Shown: one piece after another, positions 63,236 to 64,000 of the stretch
Layout: each line of letters opens with the position of its first letter
Numbering within the stretch: the first letter of the stretch is position 1
Source of the DNA: Nemertoderma westbladi
Taxonomy: Eukaryota; Xenacoelomorpha; Nemertodermatida; Nemertodermatidae
DNA: 64,000 bases
Direction: 5' to 3'
NCBI GenBank assembly: GCA_032718475.1
Contig: JAUCBJ010008670.1
Span: forward strand, 1 to 64,000
Translations under genes and position numbers: made by a program
Notes under the pieces: model-generated
The model's input: the letters and a program-made list of their open reading frames with translations, nothing else
The model's database searches: none
What the model was told of the DNA's origin: nothing

Positions 63236-64000
63236 CTACTGTACTGTAATCAGGTAGGTGTATAACAATGAGTGTAATATGAAGACTGACAGGACATTGG
63301 GAATTAACAGTTATTACATACTATCCAATGAATTTTAGACTAACTGACCAATCAGACAACATGTTGACCAGCGTTCTCAGATAAGATTACATCATTTTTA
63401 TTACATTAGAGTACCTACCTACCTACCTACCTCTATTTCATGGGAGATGACTGGTCAGCTCAGGTGAGCAACTATATAGTTATGTACATACACAGCACAC
63501 AGCATTAGAAGGGAAGAGGGCGCCCCCCTACTGTGGTCAATTAGGCTCCCTTTTCTAAATAACAACTCAATATTTGTCTTACAGACTACTGCTAAAGAAA
63601 GGCTGGCCATTATTGGGTAATGAATGAGGCAGGGTATAGAACAGGTGCAGTTGGAGTATGTCTCCATCGTGAATTCTATCTGGTCTGGCGGGCTGGCACT
63701 AAATGTAACTTCAACACAGTTTGCCTTGCTTGACGCCTGGGGGGACTTTTTCAATATAGAATAATAATGGTATGTGCTCCTACCAACGTATACTACCCCC
63801 CCCCCCCCCCCCCCATCATCCTCTCCAAACTTCTTAGATTAGTGATGTGCGTGGTAACTGCGACATGGGGCCTTTGTAAATATTGTTTTGGTTTCGTTGC
63901 TTATATTTTATTGGAAAAATGTAATACCTGCTACTATATTTTTTTTTATAACGTCAATATAATTTTCTACCACTGGGGGGCCCGAGGGGCCCAGATCGTC
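63236..64000. other. Right edge, no gene recognised
   Basis: A CTAC(CTAC)n microsatellite (63414-63432) and a poly-C run (63797-63814). A 99-codon minus-strand frame (63455-63754) shows no recognisable motif. The last bases, CCACTGGGGGGCCCGAGGGG, look like another MITE end that continues beyond the window. Confidence 0.4.

Noticed and set aside
61565-64000. hAT-type element between CAGTGGCGTGG (61565) and CCACTGGGGGG (63972)
   Set aside because: The two ends match over only six bases (CAGTGG), and the right one touches the window edge, so no target duplication can be checked.

Overview
The window looks like animal nuclear DNA from an AT-rich, transposon-laden genome. It has one spliced host gene with GT-AG introns, a complete LINE, a P-type transposon, Ty3/Gypsy remnants, tRNA-derived SINEs, and helentron/pearl-like elements carrying tandem arrays. 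A marine invertebrate is likely. The short-LTR Mag/SURL-type element, the 2A-like LINE and the repeated words TAGGCCTA and ACCGGT make me lean towards an echinoderm or other ambulacrarian, but this is an impression, not an identification.

The one convincing host gene is on the + strand, about 19589 to 60004. It encodes a secreted CAP (SCP/TAPS) protein with a signal peptide, followed by cysteine-rich modules and four ShK-type six-cysteine domains. I followed the splice junctions by hand. Exons 1-3 join in phase and give the CAP domain. Exons 6-11 are all linked by phase-1 introns. The join between exons 5 and 6 is unresolved. The 20.7-kb first intron and most later introns are filled with mobile DNA.

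Layout. 1-7995: low-gene DNA with a decayed Ty3/Gypsy integrase (2765-3990), an inverted minisatellite, a BEL/Pao gag-like scrap and an 18-bp tandem repeat. 8000-10055: a TTAA-flanked piggyBac-like element full of dyad repeats. 10056-13150: a triplicated AT-rich module, an RT scrap and a 625-bp solo LTR with a perfect TTCTA duplication. 13150-18710: a long-armed foldback element with a GC-rich Mag-like LTR retrotransposon (13681-18254, minus strand) at its centre. 18950-19275: a minisatellite. 19589: first coding exon. 20093-26345: a TA-flanked pogo-like transposon that carries a second TA-flanked element (23181-26152), which in turn carries a foldback array of 31-bp dyad repeats. 26632-28752: a 52/40-bp satellite. 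29096-33775: a LINE with an intact 1,275-codon ORF. 34195-35647: a pearl-like element holding a TTAA-flanked foldback. 36156-39191: a P-type element with target duplication and a broken THAP transposase. 40536-43975: exons 2-4, with a MITE and a pearl-like satellite element between them. 44412-51015: a SAP-domain ORF remnant, a 3.9-kb TIR element enclosing a second satellite array, two SINEs and a foldback. 51161-60004: exons 5-11 with LINE scraps in the introns. 60005-64000: no gene recognised; one small TIR element related to the 45-49 kb element.

The most interesting points are the CAP/ShK gene; the CTCF-core-like box repeated about every 145-150 bp in two intronic arrays; the LINE whose N terminus combines several hydrophobic segments with a 2A-like NPGP motif; and a recurring theme of tandem arrays whose monomers are perfect dyads. 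All identifications come from reading the sequence by eye; no searches were run.
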